DNA of 64,000 nt. Origin: Acidobacteriota bacterium. GTDB taxonomy: Bacteria; Acidobacteriota; Thermoanaerobaculia; UBA5066. Made by a program: the position numbers and the translations under genes. The stretch lies in the NCBI GenBank assembly GCA_029781975.1, contig JAKOVQ010000053.1, forward strand, positions 1 to 64,000, read 5' to 3'. Shown piece by piece: positions 16,740-26,890 of this stretch (its first letter is position 1; every line of letters begins with the position of its first letter). The notes below the pieces were generated by a model, which did not search any database, was not told the origin of the DNA, and was given only the letters and a program-made list of their open reading frames with translations.

Positions 16740-17827
16740 CCGGGCGCCGGGAGGGTGGCGCGGGCCCGGACGAGTCGTTCCCGATGGACGCGCTCGGGGC
16801 CCTCGCGGAGGACCTGTTCGGAGGCGTCCTCGACGGGAGCGTCGTCTTCTCGTTCGACCGGACGGGCTACGCCCGGCACGCCCGCCGCTTCCGCGCGGAG
16901 GACCTCGCCGTCGACCTGACGGGACGCGTCGCCGCGGTGACGGGGGGCAACTCGGGGATCGGCAGGGAGACGGCCCGGGGGCTGGCCGAGCGCGGCGCGA
17001 CGGTCGTCCTCCTCTGCCGGGACGGGGCGCGCGGCGAGGCGGCGGCGGAGGAGATCCGCGCGGCGACGGGGAACCCTCGCGTGGCCGTCGAGACGGTCGA
17101 CGTCTCGGACCTCTCGTCCGTCCGGGCGGCGGCCGGGAGGCGGGCGCTGGCGCGGGTCGACGTCCTCGTGAACAACGCCGGGATCCTGCCGGACCTCTAC
17201 GCGACGACCCTGGACGGGATCGAGTCGACCCTCGCGACGAACCTCGTCGGGCCGTTCCTCCTGACGCAGCTCCTCCTGCCGCGCCTCGCGGCCACGGGAA
17301 GGGGCCGCGTCGTCAACGTGTCGTCGGGTGGTATGTACACGCAGCGGCTCGACGTGGGGGTCCTCGTGAACGGCGACGGGAAGGCGTTCGACGGCGCGGT
17401 CCAGTACGCGCGGACGAAGCGCGCGCTCGTGGTCCTGACGGAGCTCTGGGCCGAGCGGTCGGGCGACGGGGTCGCCTTCCAGGCGATGCACCCGGGCTGG
17501 GCCGACACGCCCGGCGTGAAGGGCTCGCTGCCGCGCTTCCACGCGGTGACCCGACGGATCCTGAGGACTCCCGCGGAAGGGGCCGACACGGTCCTGTGGC
17601 TCGCGGCGAGCGAGAGGGCGGGGACGGCGCCGGGCGGGCGCTTCTGGTTCGACCGGGAGCCGGCGCCGACGCACCTCCTGCCGTTCACGCGCGAGGACCC
17701 CGCGGAGCGCGACCGGCTCTGGGAGGCCTGCCACCGCCTGTCGGGCCTCCTCCCGGAGGAGCCGCGGGTCACCCGACGAGGCCGTCGAGGGCCTGGCGGC
17801 AGGCCGGGCAGTAGACGGCGTTCTTGA
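16736..17827 (+). CDS. Short-chain dehydrogenase resembling DHRS12
   Basis: This 363-residue SDR carries the NAD(P) motif TGGNSGIG (TGxxxGIG), NNAG, a catalytic Ser (VVNVSSGGMY) and YARTK (YxxxK). An N-terminal extension with FSFDRTGYARHARRFRAEDL matches the GYxRHxxxF lead seen in DHRS12-type proteins. The ATG at 16736 overlaps the dehydrogenase stop, so this is the second gene of a two-gene operon. The last 20 residues ([17 protein letters not shown]) overlap the 3' end of the opposing archaemetzincin gene by 59 bp, so the C-terminal tail may be a recent read-through extension. Confidence 0.88.
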   Translation: MTGRREGGAGPDESFPMDALGALAEDLFGGVLDGSVVFSFDRTGYARHARRFRAEDLAVDLTGRVAAVTGGNSGIGRETARGLAERGATVVLLCRDGARGEAAAEEIRAATGNPRVAVETVDVSDLSSVRAAAGRRALARVDVLVNNAGILPDLYATTLDGIESTLATNLVGPFLLTQLLLPRLAATGRGRVVNVSSGGMYTQRLDVGVLVNGDGKAFDGAVQYARTKRALVVLTELWAERSGDGVAFQAMHPGWADTPGVKGSLPRFHAVTRRILRTPAEGADTVLWLAASERAGTAPGGRFWFDREPAPTHLLPFTREDPAERDRLWEACHRLSGLLPEEPRVTRRGRRGPGGRPGSRRRS

Positions 17828-18283
17828 GGTCGATCGTCTCGGGCCAGAGCGAGCGGTGCATCGGGCAGTCCGGGACGGGGCAGTGGACGAGGCCGGCCGA
17901 GTGCCCCAGCTCGTGCGCGACCTCCACGTCGAGCCGCCGGGCCAGGACCTGGGCCGCCTCGGGCTCGGGGAGCGGGGGCTTCAGCCGCGCGAAGGAGAGG
18001 ACGCTCCGGAACCCGCCGAGGTGCGAGAGGCCGAAGACGTAGGTCAGCGCGGGGACGAAGAGGTCGAGCGCCGTCAGGAGGACGTGGGACTCGCCGCGCG
18101 GCGGGGCGGGGACCGCCTCGAGGAGGGACGCGGCGTCGTGCTGGGCGCGGGGCCTGTCGTAGAAGTCGCCGAGCCGGATCGAGAGCTCGACCGTCCCTCC
18201 CGCGGTCCACGGCGGCGGGAGCCCTTCCAGGACGCCGCGGACGAGCCCCGGGGGGAGCTCCTCCGCGTGGAGGAGCCGGACCT

Positions 18284-18287
<4 letters not shown>
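17769..18287 (-). CDS. Archaemetzincin-type zinc protease
   Basis: The 172-residue protein carries the metzincin motif HELGHSAGLVHC (H125, E126, H129, H135). It is followed by the archaemetzincin-specific cysteine pattern CPVPDCPMHRS ... DLKNAVYCPACRQAL, which binds a second zinc. The N-terminal part (LLTALDLFVPALTYVFGLS) also fits the family. Physiological substrates of bacterial members are unknown. The start at 18287 overlaps the end of the NtrC-type gene by 4 bp on the same strand, so it is the last gene of the redox/two-component operon. Confidence 0.88.
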
Positions 18288-19615
<1,328 letters not shown>

Positions 19616-19616
19616 C

Positions 19617-21227
19617 TCAGCCTCCTTCGGTGGGGGCCGGGGGGGTCCCCGGCAGGGTGACGACGAAGCGGCTCCCCTGACCGATCCCGCTCTCGACGTC
19701 GATCGTCCCGCCGTGGCGCTGGACGATCCCGTAGACGACCGCGAGCCCGAGCCCGAGGCCCTTGCCGTCCCCCTCTCCCTTCGTCGTGAAGAAGGGCTCG
19801 AAGACGTGCTTCTTGACCTCCTCGTCCATCCCGACCCCGGTGTCGGCCACCTCGATGCGGGCCCCGCCGTTCCCGTGCGGGGCGGTCCGGATCGTCAGCG
19901 TCCCGCCGCCCGGCATCGCCTCCACGGCGTTGATGACGAGGGCGAGGAGCGCCTGCTCGACCTGCGAGGGGTCGCAGAGGACCTGGGGGAGCTCCCGGTC
20001 GAGCTCGGGCGAGGCGGAGACCTGCGCGAGGTCCATCTTGTGCTTGACGAGGAAGAGCGCCCGCTCGACCACCTTGTTGACGTCGGTCGGCTCGAGGCGC
20101 GATCCGGTCCGCCGGGCGAAGAGGAGGAGGTTCGAGACGATCTCGCCGCAGCGGGCCGACTCCGAGGCGATCGACTCGAGGATCTGGACGCTGTCGTCCC
20201 CGTCGGCGGGCTTCCCCTTGTGCGCGATCCGCCGGAGGAGGATCTTCGAGTACGTGAGGACGCTGGCGAGCGGGTTGTTGATCTCGTGCGCGACGACCGC
20301 CGAGAGCTTCCCGAGCGACGCCATCCGCTCCACGCGGATCATCTGCTCCTGGGCCTTGCGGAGCTCGGCGGTCTTCTCCTCGACCCGGCGCTCGAGGGTC
20401 TGCGCCCACTCGACGAGCTCGGCGTTCGCCTTCTCCAGGTCGCGGGCCATCCGGTTGACCGACTGGCCGAGGTACGAGAACTCGCTGATCGACTCGTCCT
20501 CGAAGCGGGCGGCGTAGTCGCCCGACCCGAGGGCGCCGAGCGTGCGGCTCAGCGCGCGGATCGGGCGGTGGACGTTCCGCCTCACGACGAGGAGGACCGT
20601 CGCGGCGACGAGGAGGAGGGTGATGGCGGCGGTACCGGCCATCAGGAGCTGGGTCTGGCGCCGCACCTCCTCGAGGCGGGGGAGGGCGAGGGTGACGTCG
20701 AGGACGCCGAGGAGCTGCTTGCTCGCCGGGTGGGCGTGGCACGCCGCGTTCGAGCACGCCGGCTCGTTCTCGATCGGCCGGATGACGCCCACGGCCGGGA
20801 CGCCGTCGACGGTGAAGACGCGCGTCCGGTCGCCGGGCGGGAGCTTCTCGATGGGGCGCCCCGCCGCGTGGCACTTGAAGCACGCCTCGGACGTGGTGTC
20901 GACGCGCTGGCCGACCTCCTTCTCGAGCGACGAGAAGACGATCTGCCCCTCCTTGTTGAAGACGCGGACGCGGACGGTGGGGGAGCGCTCCGCCATCGCC
21001 TTGACGGCGGCGTGCAGCCCCTGCCGGTCGTTGGCGAGCATGGAGGTGTGGAGGGCGCCGTAGAGGGTCTCCGAGAGGGCGAGGCCGTCGAGGCGCGAGC
21101 CGGTGGTGGCGGCCCGCGCCTGAAGGTTCTGGTAGACGAGGAACGAGAGGACCTGGAGGAGGGCGAGAGCGACGAGCAGGGTCCCCGTCAGCCGGAGCGT
21201 GAGCGAGTTCGTCCGCCACCGCCACAT
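19617..21227 (-). CDS. Sensor histidine kinase with two c-type heme motifs
   Basis: This 536-residue membrane kinase has its first membrane helix at about residues 12-32 and a periplasmic sensor carrying CFKCH (C116, C119, H120) and CSNAACH (C158, C163, H164). A second helix (MAGTAAITLLLVAATVLLVV) lies near 190-210, then HAMP, a long coiled coil, the H-box VVAHEINNPLASV, and an HATPase domain with N, G1 and G2 boxes (LALVINAVEAM, DTGVGMDEEV, GLGLGLAVVYGI). Covalently bound heme in the sensor would let it respond to redox state or a gaseous ligand. I chose the ATG at 21227 (GGAGG upstream) over a GTG 30 bases earlier. Confidence 0.92.
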   Translation of the reverse strand: MWRWRTNSLTLRLTGTLLVALALLQVLSFLVYQNLQARAATTGSRLDGLALSETLYGALHTSMLANDRQGLHAAVKAMAERSPTVRVRVFNKEGQIVFSSLEKEVGQRVDTTSEACFKCHAAGRPIEKLPPGDRTRVFTVDGVPAVGVIRPIENEPACSNAACHAHPASKQLLGVLDVTLALPRLEEVRRQTQLLMAGTAAITLLLVAATVLLVVRRNVHRPIRALSRTLGALGSGDYAARFEDESISEFSYLGQSVNRMARDLEKANAELVEWAQTLERRVEEKTAELRKAQEQMIRVERMASLGKLSAVVAHEINNPLASVLTYSKILLRRIAHKGKPADGDDSVQILESIASESARCGEIVSNLLLFARRTGSRLEPTDVNKVVERALFLVKHKMDLAQVSASPELDRELPQVLCDPSQVEQALLALVINAVEAMPGGGTLTIRTAPHGNGGARIEVADTGVGMDEEVKKHVFEPFFTTKGEGDGKGLGLGLAVVYGIVQRHGGTIDVESGIGQGSRFVVTLPGTPPAPTEGG

Positions 21228-21266
21228 TCCCCCACCCTCCTCCGTCCTCTCTGCCACGCGCCCCTC

Positions 21267-22853
21267 CTACTCGGCCTTGTGGCAGGGGGTGCAGTCCTCG
21301 TCGATCGCGAAGGCCGACGCCCCGTCGTGGCAGGCCCCGCAGCGGGCCTTGTCGTGGAAGTATCCTGCCGGGGCGGCCTTGCGGTCGACCGTCAGGAACG
21401 GGAACGACCCGCCGTGGCACGTCAGGCACTCCGGCGAGGCGCCGTCGACGTGCGAGGAGTGGCGGAAGGTGACGGGGCCGGGGCTCTCGGCGCCCCGGGC
21501 GAAGGTGACGTCCGCGGGCATGGTGAAGTCGCGGGCGGCGGCCGAGAGGTCGGCGGGCCCCGAGGGGGCGGCGGCGCCGGGACGGGTCGTCCGGTGGCGG
21601 ACGCCGTCGTAGCCGAGGGCGACGGAGCCGACGACGACGAGGGCCGCGGCGACGAGCGCCGTGGCGGGAAGGCCGCGGAAGGGGAGGCCCAGGACGTGCG
21701 GTCCCGCCACCTCGGGCTCGGCCTCGGGCGCGTCCAGCTCCTCCTTCGGGAAGATCGGGAGGAACTTCACGGCCATGGCGAAGGCGAAGAAGCCGAGGCC
21801 GACGATCATCATCGTGACCACGACCTCCATCAGGCTCGGGAGGTAGGTGACGCCCGACGAGCGCTCCATGCCGGTGATGCTGACGTTCAGGCGGTTCATG
21901 ACGACGCCGAGGACGATCATGAGCGCCGAGAGGAAGAGGCCGGTCCGGTTGCGCCTCACCGCCGGGACCATCAGGAGGATGGCCGGGGCGACGGTGCCGA
22001 GGAGCATCTCGGCCAGGAAGAGGCGTCCCTCGTAGGTCGGCTCGAAGGCCAGGTGGAGGGCCCCGCGGTGGGAGAGGTCCTGCAGGCGGAGGACGAACGT
22101 CACCGCTAGGAGGACGACGGCGATGCGCCCGAGCGTGACGAGGAGGTCGAGCTCGAGCTTCTTCTTGAACGCGCGCTGCGAGAGGAACGACTCGACGATG
22201 GTCATGGAGCAGCCGAGCGTGAGGGCGGTGAGGAAGAAGAAGAGCGGGAGGAACGGGGAGTACCAGAGCGGGTAGAGCTTGTAGGGGACGATCAGGTAGA
22301 AGGAGCCGAGGGACGACTGGTGGAGCGTCGAGAGGAGGACGCCCAGGACGACGAAGACCGGCATCACGGCGTGGAGGACCTTCAGCGGCACCTTCCACTT
22401 CAGCCGCTCGAAGACGAGGGGGCTGAACTCGAGCGCGAGGACGGAGGTGTAGAGCGTGACGCACCAGCCGACCTCGAACATGACCGAGTGCGGGTTCCAC
22501 ATCACGAGCGGGTGCCAGATCCGGTAGGGGCGGCCGAGGTCGAACATGAGCGCGACGACGACCAGGAGGTAGCCGAGGAAGGCCGTCAGGATCGCGGGCC
22601 GGACGACGGGCCGGAAGCGCTCGATGTTGAAGACGTAGACGATGGCGCTGATGGTGAAGCCCCCGGCGGCGAGCGCGACGCCGCACAGGATGTCGAAGCC
22701 GACCCAGAGCCCCCAGGGGAAGGTGTCGGAGAGGTTGGTGGTGGCGCCGAGCCCCTGGGTGAACCGGATCAGCGCGGTGTAGAGGCCGAGCAGGCAGAGA
22801 GCGACGAGGACGACGCGCCAGAAGGTGGGTCGGGGGAACGGGAGCTGCTTCAC
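21267..22853 (-). CDS. NrfD/HybB-type membrane subunit fused to a triheme cytochrome
   Basis: The 528-residue protein has an NrfD/HybB quinone-interacting membrane domain (about residues 10-385, nine to ten helices, e.g. FPWGLWVGFDILCGVALAAG and TLHQSSLGSFYLI). A further helix near 405-425 is followed by a roughly 100-residue periplasmic tail with three heme-attachment sites (CLTCH, CGACH, CTPCH). Nearby single His residues (FRHSSH, YFHDK) could be distal ligands as in c7-type domains. A separate 401-residue HybB without hemes is encoded at 34956. Together with the upstream ferredoxin this is a plausible quinol-cytochrome redox complex without a catalytic subunit. The ATG at 22853 is preceded by AAGGAGA. 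Confidence 0.9.
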   Translation of the reverse strand: MKQLPFPRPTFWRVVLVALCLLGLYTALIRFTQGLGATTNLSDTFPWGLWVGFDILCGVALAAGGFTISAIVYVFNIERFRPVVRPAILTAFLGYLLVVVALMFDLGRPYRIWHPLVMWNPHSVMFEVGWCVTLYTSVLALEFSPLVFERLKWKVPLKVLHAVMPVFVVLGVLLSTLHQSSLGSFYLIVPYKLYPLWYSPFLPLFFFLTALTLGCSMTIVESFLSQRAFKKKLELDLLVTLGRIAVVLLAVTFVLRLQDLSHRGALHLAFEPTYEGRLFLAEMLLGTVAPAILLMVPAVRRNRTGLFLSALMIVLGVVMNRLNVSITGMERSSGVTYLPSLMEVVVTMMIVGLGFFAFAMAVKFLPIFPKEELDAPEAEPEVAGPHVLGLPFRGLPATALVAAALVVVGSVALGYDGVRHRTTRPGAAAPSGPADLSAAARDFTMPADVTFARGAESPGPVTFRHSSHVDGASPECLTCHGGSFPFLTVDRKAAPAGYFHDKARCGACHDGASAFAIDEDCTPCHKAE

Positions 22854-22866
22854 GGCGTCTCCTTCC

Positions 22867-23655
22867 TCAGCGGTCCTCGCCGTGCGGCGGGCGGGGGGCG
22901 TGGCCGCGCCCCTCGGCGGCGTCGACCTCGTCCTTGCGGTTGCGGATCCACCAGATCCCGCCCAGCGCCACCGCGCCGAGCGTGACGATGTCGGGGATGA
23001 GCTTCAGGACGCGCCAGGTGAGCATGGCCGGCGGCTCCGACGTGACCTGCGTGGGGAGCCCCAGCTGGTCGGGCGGGGCGTCGGAGATGTAGAGGACGCT
23101 CGTCCCCCCCACCTCGTCGTCGCCGTAGATGCCGGGGTGGTAGCGGTTCGGCTCCCTGCGGATCCTCTCCTCGGCCTCCTTCAGGAGCGTCTCGCGGTCC
23201 CCGAAGGTGGTGGCCCCGGTCGGGCAGACAGTCGCGCAGGCCGTCTTCAGCCCCTGCGCCTGCCGGTCGGCGCACATGTCGCACTTGCGGACCCGCGGGA
23301 GCGCCTTGTCCCACTCGTACTTCGGGACGTTGAAGGGGCAGGCCAGCATGCAGTAGCGGCACCCCATGCACTTGTCCTGGTCGTACACCACCGGGCCCGT
23401 GACGCTCTTCTGGAAGGCGCCGACGGGGCAGGCGGAGACGCACGACGGGACGAGGCAGTGCATGCAGAGCCTTCGGACGAACCGCGGGCCCCGGCGCTCG
23501 AGGACCGTGAAGGTCTTGTCGGAAAGGGAGTCCGCCGTCGGCTCGGCGGCGGTCTTCGGGAGCTGGTTGCGCTCCTTGCAGGCCACGGCGCAGGCGCCGC
23601 ATCCCACGCAGCGCGTCGTGTCGATGAGGAGCGCGGTCGGGCGGGAGGGGATCAC
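22867..23655 (-). CDS. HybA-like four-cluster ferredoxin with membrane anchor
   Basis: The 262-residue protein binds up to four [4Fe-4S] clusters through CVGCGACAVACKE, CMHCLVPSCVSACP, CMGCRYCMLACPF and CDMCADR ... CATVCP. It ends in a C-terminal membrane helix (about 222-240, LIPDIVTLGAVALGGIWWI). It lacks the Tat signal of classical HybA, so it may face the cytoplasm or be exported with a partner. The GTG at 23655 overlaps the upstream stop (GTGA) and has GGAGGA before it. It should carry electrons to or from the NrfD-cytochrome encoded 13 bases downstream. Confidence 0.9.
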   Translation of the reverse strand: MIPSRPTALLIDTTRCVGCGACAVACKERNQLPKTAAEPTADSLSDKTFTVLERRGPRFVRRLCMHCLVPSCVSACPVGAFQKSVTGPVVYDQDKCMGCRYCMLACPFNVPKYEWDKALPRVRKCDMCADRQAQGLKTACATVCPTGATTFGDRETLLKEAEERIRREPNRYHPGIYGDDEVGGTSVLYISDAPPDQLGLPTQVTSEPPAMLTWRVLKLIPDIVTLGAVALGGIWWIRNRKDEVDAAEGRGHAPRPPHGEDR

Positions 23656-24317
23656 TGCCGGTCCTCCTCCGGGCGGACGAAGGCCTCCCCGAAGGCCCTC
23701 CACCCGGCGTCGTCGAGGCGGACGGCGGCTCCGCGGGCCGGGACGCCTCCGTCGGCCATCACCGGGACCCGCTCGGGGGTCTCGGCGGGGGTGAGAAAGT
23801 CGGCCAGCCTGTCGAGCTCGCGGCGGAGGAACGCCACGGCCTGCTCGCCGATGGAGAGGGGCGTGAGCGCGGCGAGGGGGTCGCGCGCGGCCAGCGAGAC
23901 GAGCCAGCTCCCGTAGGGGTCGGCGGAGATCCGGCGCGGATCGCGGAGGGCCGCCCCGTTCCCGCCGAGGACCCGCCCCGCGGCGGGGGACGGGATCCCG
24001 AGGGTCCGCCTCCCGACCCGGAGGGTCGCCAGGGTGTCGCCCTTCTCGAGGTTCGTCCCCGGGGGCGGGAGCTCGACGGCGTCGACCGTGCCGAGGGCGC
24101 CGGAGAGGAGCTCGTCGATTCCCACGCGGAGAAGCCCGTCGTCGGCGATCCGGAGCCAGGTGTGTCCGCGAGAAACGAAGAGGCCGCGCGGCGGGTCGGG
24201 CAGGCCGATGGGGATCGGCCGGGCGACCGCGGACGCCCTCCGGCTGCTGCGCGCCAGGACCACGCTGTCGATCGCGAGCGCTCCCAGGATCGTCAGGACC
24301 GCGAGGATCGCAACCAT
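23652..24317 (-). CDS. GcvH-like membrane-anchored protein without the lipoyl lysine
   Basis: This 221-residue protein has an N-terminal membrane helix (MVAILAVLTILGALAIDSVV) followed by a glycine-cleavage H-like domain (GHTWLRIADDGLLRVGIDEL, then VELPPPGTNLEKGDTLATLR and SPAAGRVLGGN ... DPYGSWLV). In GcvH the lipoyl lysine sits in an ESVKA-type turn; here the equivalent segment is LRVGRRTLG, so Arg replaces Lys and lipoylation is unlikely. No other glycine-cleavage gene is nearby. It heads the redox operon, and a structural or sensing role in that complex is more likely than a metabolic one. The ATG at 24317 has a GGGAGG ribosome site. Confidence 0.8.
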   Translation of the reverse strand: MVAILAVLTILGALAIDSVVLARSSRRASAVARPIPIGLPDPPRGLFVSRGHTWLRIADDGLLRVGIDELLSGALGTVDAVELPPPGTNLEKGDTLATLRVGRRTLGIPSPAAGRVLGGNGAALRDPRRISADPYGSWLVSLAARDPLAALTPLSIGEQAVAFLRRELDRLADFLTPAETPERVPVMADGGVPARGAAVRLDDAGWRAFGEAFVRPEEDRQ

Positions 24318-24375
24318 ATCTGCCTTACCTCCCGCGGATCCGGACTTCAGACCGGGCCCGCTGTCCTTCTGACCT

Positions 24376-24391
24376 CGCAAGCCCGCTGCCG
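24376..24391 (-). promoter_or_regulatory. Sigma-54 promoter of the redox/two-component operon
   Basis: The minus strand reads CGGCAGCGGGCTTGCG, matching the -24/-12 consensus TGGCAC-N5-TTGCA at the key GG and GC with correct 10-base spacing and with full GGCA and TTGC boxes. Transcription would start near 24365, about 48 bases before the GcvH-like start. The operon encodes its own NtrC-type activator, which supports autoregulation. Possible activator sites lie upstream in 24400-24620. Confidence 0.68.
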
Positions 24392-24986
24392 TCGCCGTTG
24401 AAAAATTGAAAAGCGCTTATATGAAACGACTTATGGTCGTTGGGTCGTTCTGGGTCGGCCCGGGACCGCTGAAGAATTCAACATGTCGAAGAAGATCCAT
24501 TTCACAGTCAACTTCATGTTTCTCAGAGACTTGCGCATCGTATCCCCTGGCGTGTCGAGAGGCCCGGGAATATGTTGAATCCCTCAACGTCGAGATCCCG
24601 ATCACGCTCCAGGAGCGTCCTCCCGTCCCTGTGAGCACTGGTCCCACGCTGCCCACGCTGCCAGCGATGTTCACGCTGCCCGCGGTGCCTCGCGGTGCGT
24701 GCGTGCGCGGCAGGGAGGTGGCGGCGGAACGGGACGGAAGGCGTGGAGCGGGGGGCGCCATGCGTGCTCCGGGAACGCCGTCCATGCCTGGCCGCGAGGC
24801 TGGCCGCGGCGACGGGCCCGCCCGGACGGGACCGATTCCGGTTCCCGTGGAGGGCCACGCGTGTCGGCTGCGAGGTGTGCGTCACGTCACGGGGAAGGAC
24901 GGCGCCGGGCGGGCGCGCTGGCGCGACGCTACGTTCTGAGCGATCATCCGAAAGGCTCCGACGAGAAGCGAAGCGAGGCGATACCG
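24392..24986. other. AT-richer intergenic control region
   Basis: Nearly 600 bases lie between the divergent redox operon and the FHA gene. The part at 24395-24600 is much richer in A/T than its surroundings. It contains TTGAAA elements with a TATGAA box (possible plus-strand promoter near 24399-24425), the palindrome AAGCGCTT, and a GTTGA-ATCCC-TCAAC hairpin near 24573-24587. At about 24640-24690 a GCAGCGTG-type unit repeats (minus strand). Open frames here look non-coding. This is the likely site of enhancer binding for the sigma-54 promoter. Confidence 0.45.
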
Positions 24987-26153
24987 ATGGCCGTATTGAA
25001 GGTTCTCGACTCGGCAGACCCGTCGTGGAAGGACAGGATCTTCCTCCTCCAGGGGAACGAGGTGACCCTGGGGCGCGGGAAGGAGAACAGCATCGTCCTG
25101 GAGGACAACGCCGTCTCCCGACAGCACGCCCGGATCCTCGAGACCCCCGAGGGACACGTCCTCGTCGACAACAACAGCGCGAACGGGACGTGGGTCAACG
25201 ACGCGCGGGTCACCGAGGTCCGTCTGAACGACGGCGACGTCGTCCGCCTGGGGAAGACGGTCCTTCGCGTGGAAGGGACGTACGATCCCGAGGGGACGGC
25301 GCTCCTCGAGATGCCGGCGATGGCCGCTCCGTCGCCGGCGCCGGCGGTGTCCCGCCCGGGACAGTCGGCGCCCACCTCTGCGCCCATCCCCGTTCCGCCC
25401 CCGGCGGCCGCCCCTGCCCCCGCCGCCGCGCCGCCTCCCCCGGTGTCCCCGGCGCCGGCGCCCCGGCCCGCTCCGCCTCCCCCGGTCGCCGCCCCCCCCG
25501 CCCCGGCCCCCGCGCCGGCCGTGCGCCCCGCTCCCCCGGAGCCGCGCTGGTCCCCGCCGCCCGCGCCCGTCGCGGCGCCCGTTCCGCCGCCTCCCTCCCG
25601 GCCGGCCCCGCCGCCGGCCTCCCCCCGCCCGGCGCCGTCGCCCGCGTATACGCCGCCCGCCCCTGCGGCGCCGATGGCGTACGAGCCGCCGCCCCCTGCC
25701 TGGGACGCGGCAGCCCCCGTGGAGGGGGAGCCGGCAGGGTTCTGGATCCGGTTCCTCGCCTACCTCCTCGACAGCGTGATCATGAGCGCCATCGGCCTCC
25801 TCATCGCCGGACCCATCGGATTCTTCGCCTTCCGGGTGGCGAGCGAGCGGCCGGAGCTGATGATGCCGCTGATGGGGGCCGCGTACCTGGCGGTCATGGC
25901 CGTCAGCCTCCTCTACCTCCTCTACTTCTGGGGATCGAAGGGGGCGACGCCGGGCAAGAAGATCCTCGGCCTGAGGATCGTCCGCGACGACGGCGTCGAG
26001 CCGATGGGCTGGGGGAAGGCGTTCGTCCGGATCCTCGGCTACATGGTCAGCAGCATGGTCTTCTCGATCGGCTTCCTCATGATCGCCTTCTCGAAGGACA
26101 AGCGCGGTCTCCACGACATCATCGCGAAAACGCACGTCTACAAGGTCGGCTGA
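24987..26153 (+). CDS. FHA-domain and RDD-family membrane protein
   Basis: This 388-residue protein has an N-terminal FHA domain (about residues 20-95) with the phosphothreonine-binding motifs LGRGKENSI, SRQHARI and NNSANGTWV. A Pro/Ala linker of about 140 residues follows (about 115-240), and then an RDD-family membrane domain (GFWIRFLAYLLDSVIM ... WGSKGATPGKKILGLRIV ... HDIIAKTHVY) with three or four helices. The FHA domain suggests it is recruited to phosphorylated targets of the PknB-type kinases in this region. The ATG at 24987 follows GCGAGGCG. A terminator follows the stop. Confidence 0.88.
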   Translation: MAVLKVLDSADPSWKDRIFLLQGNEVTLGRGKENSIVLEDNAVSRQHARILETPEGHVLVDNNSANGTWVNDARVTEVRLNDGDVVRLGKTVLRVEGTYDPEGTALLEMPAMAAPSPAPAVSRPGQSAPTSAPIPVPPPAAAPAPAAAPPPPVSPAPAPRPAPPPPVAAPPAPAPAPAVRPAPPEPRWSPPPAPVAAPVPPPPSRPAPPPASPRPAPSPAYTPPAPAAPMAYEPPPPAWDAAAPVEGEPAGFWIRFLAYLLDSVIMSAIGLLIAGPIGFFAFRVASERPELMMPLMGAAYLAVMAVSLLYLLYFWGSKGATPGKKILGLRIVRDDGVEPMGWGKAFVRILGYMVSSMVFSIGFLMIAFSKDKRGLHDIIAKTHVYKVG

Positions 26154-26177
26154 CCCGCCGGAACCTCGAAGACGAGA

Positions 26178-26214
26178 AAGGGCCGGACCCCCACGGGGTC
26201 CGGCCCTTCGTTTT
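26178..26214. terminator. Terminator between FHA-RDD gene and GYF-DUF4282 gene
   Basis: A 14-bp perfect stem (AAGGGCCGGACCCC / GGGGTCCGGCCCTT, loop CAC) is followed by CGTTTTC. It lies 24 bases past the plus-strand stop. The opposing gene ends at 26241, so the hairpin can serve both. Confidence 0.88.
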
Positions 26215-26240
26215 CCCGCGAGCCGTTCGCCGGGAGCCGC

Positions 26241-26867
26241 TCAGCCCTTGCTGGCGATCTTCTCCACCGCGTCGCGGATCTTGAAGAGGCAGAACGCGAG
26301 CTCGAACGAGATCCGGACCATCGCGAGGTACAGGACCGCCACGATCGGCGAGATCAGGACCATCACGAGCCCGACGATCACGCTCCCCCTCACGGCCGAC
26401 GCGATCCCGCTCAGGAGGAATCCGAGCGCCCCGAGGGCGACGAGCCCCATGGCGATGATGTAGAGGGTCCGGATGATCTTCGGGGTGATCAGGGTGTCGA
26501 AGCTGGGGTCGAGCAGCCCCTTGAAGAACTTCACGTCGCCCTGGACCGTGTCGCGCATCTGCTGCGCCCGCGCGGCGGCCTCGCGCTCGAGGCTGGAGGG
26601 GCCCGCCGACCGGGCGGGCGTCGCGTCACGGGCCGGCTCGCGTGCCGGATCGGGGGTGGCCGCCACGGGGGCGTTCGCCGGGGTCGAGGGGGCTCCCGGC
26701 CGGAACGACGGGAGGGTCCTCGGGTCCGTCCAGCCGCTCAGTCCTTCGTTCCAGACGAGGACCTGCCGCCCGGCGTGCTGCGTCACCAGCTGGCGGACCT
26801 TGCTGATGTCGTAGTCGCCGTCGAGCTGGCTGCCGTCGACGGCGACGAAGAACCTCTCCTCGGCCAT
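26241..26867 (-). CDS. GYF-like and DUF4282 membrane protein
   Basis: The 208-residue protein has a GYF_2-like N-terminal domain (about residues 1-55: FFVAVDGSQLDGDYDISKV ... VWNEGLSGWTDPRTLPSF). A Pro/Ala/Arg linker leads into a DUF4282 domain (about 115-205) with two membrane helices (LYIIAMGLVALGALGFLLSG and VIVGLVMVLISPIVAVLYLA) and a conserved IRISFE-like end. Function is unknown for this combination. The GYF-like domain may bind proline-rich partners. It starts 23 bases after the M16 protease stop on the same strand. Confidence 0.82.
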   Translation of the reverse strand: MAEERFFVAVDGSQLDGDYDISKVRQLVTQHAGRQVLVWNEGLSGWTDPRTLPSFRPGAPSTPANAPVAATPDPAREPARDATPARSAGPSSLEREAAARAQQMRDTVQGDVKFFKGLLDPSFDTLITPKIIRTLYIIAMGLVALGALGFLLSGIASAVRGSVIVGLVMVLISPIVAVLYLAMVRISFELAFCLFKIRDAVEKIASKG

Positions 26868-26890
26868 GTGTCCTCCTTAGGGCCGCGTCG

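Noticed and set aside
15686-17827. A 713-codon plus-strand frame apparently fusing two proteins
   Set aside because: The first half is an out-of-frame shadow of the alcohol dehydrogenase. The SDR begins at its own ATG at 16736.
24406-24939. Open frames in the region upstream of the FHA gene
   Set aside because: No motif, no ribosome site and atypical composition; the FHA protein clearly starts at 24987.
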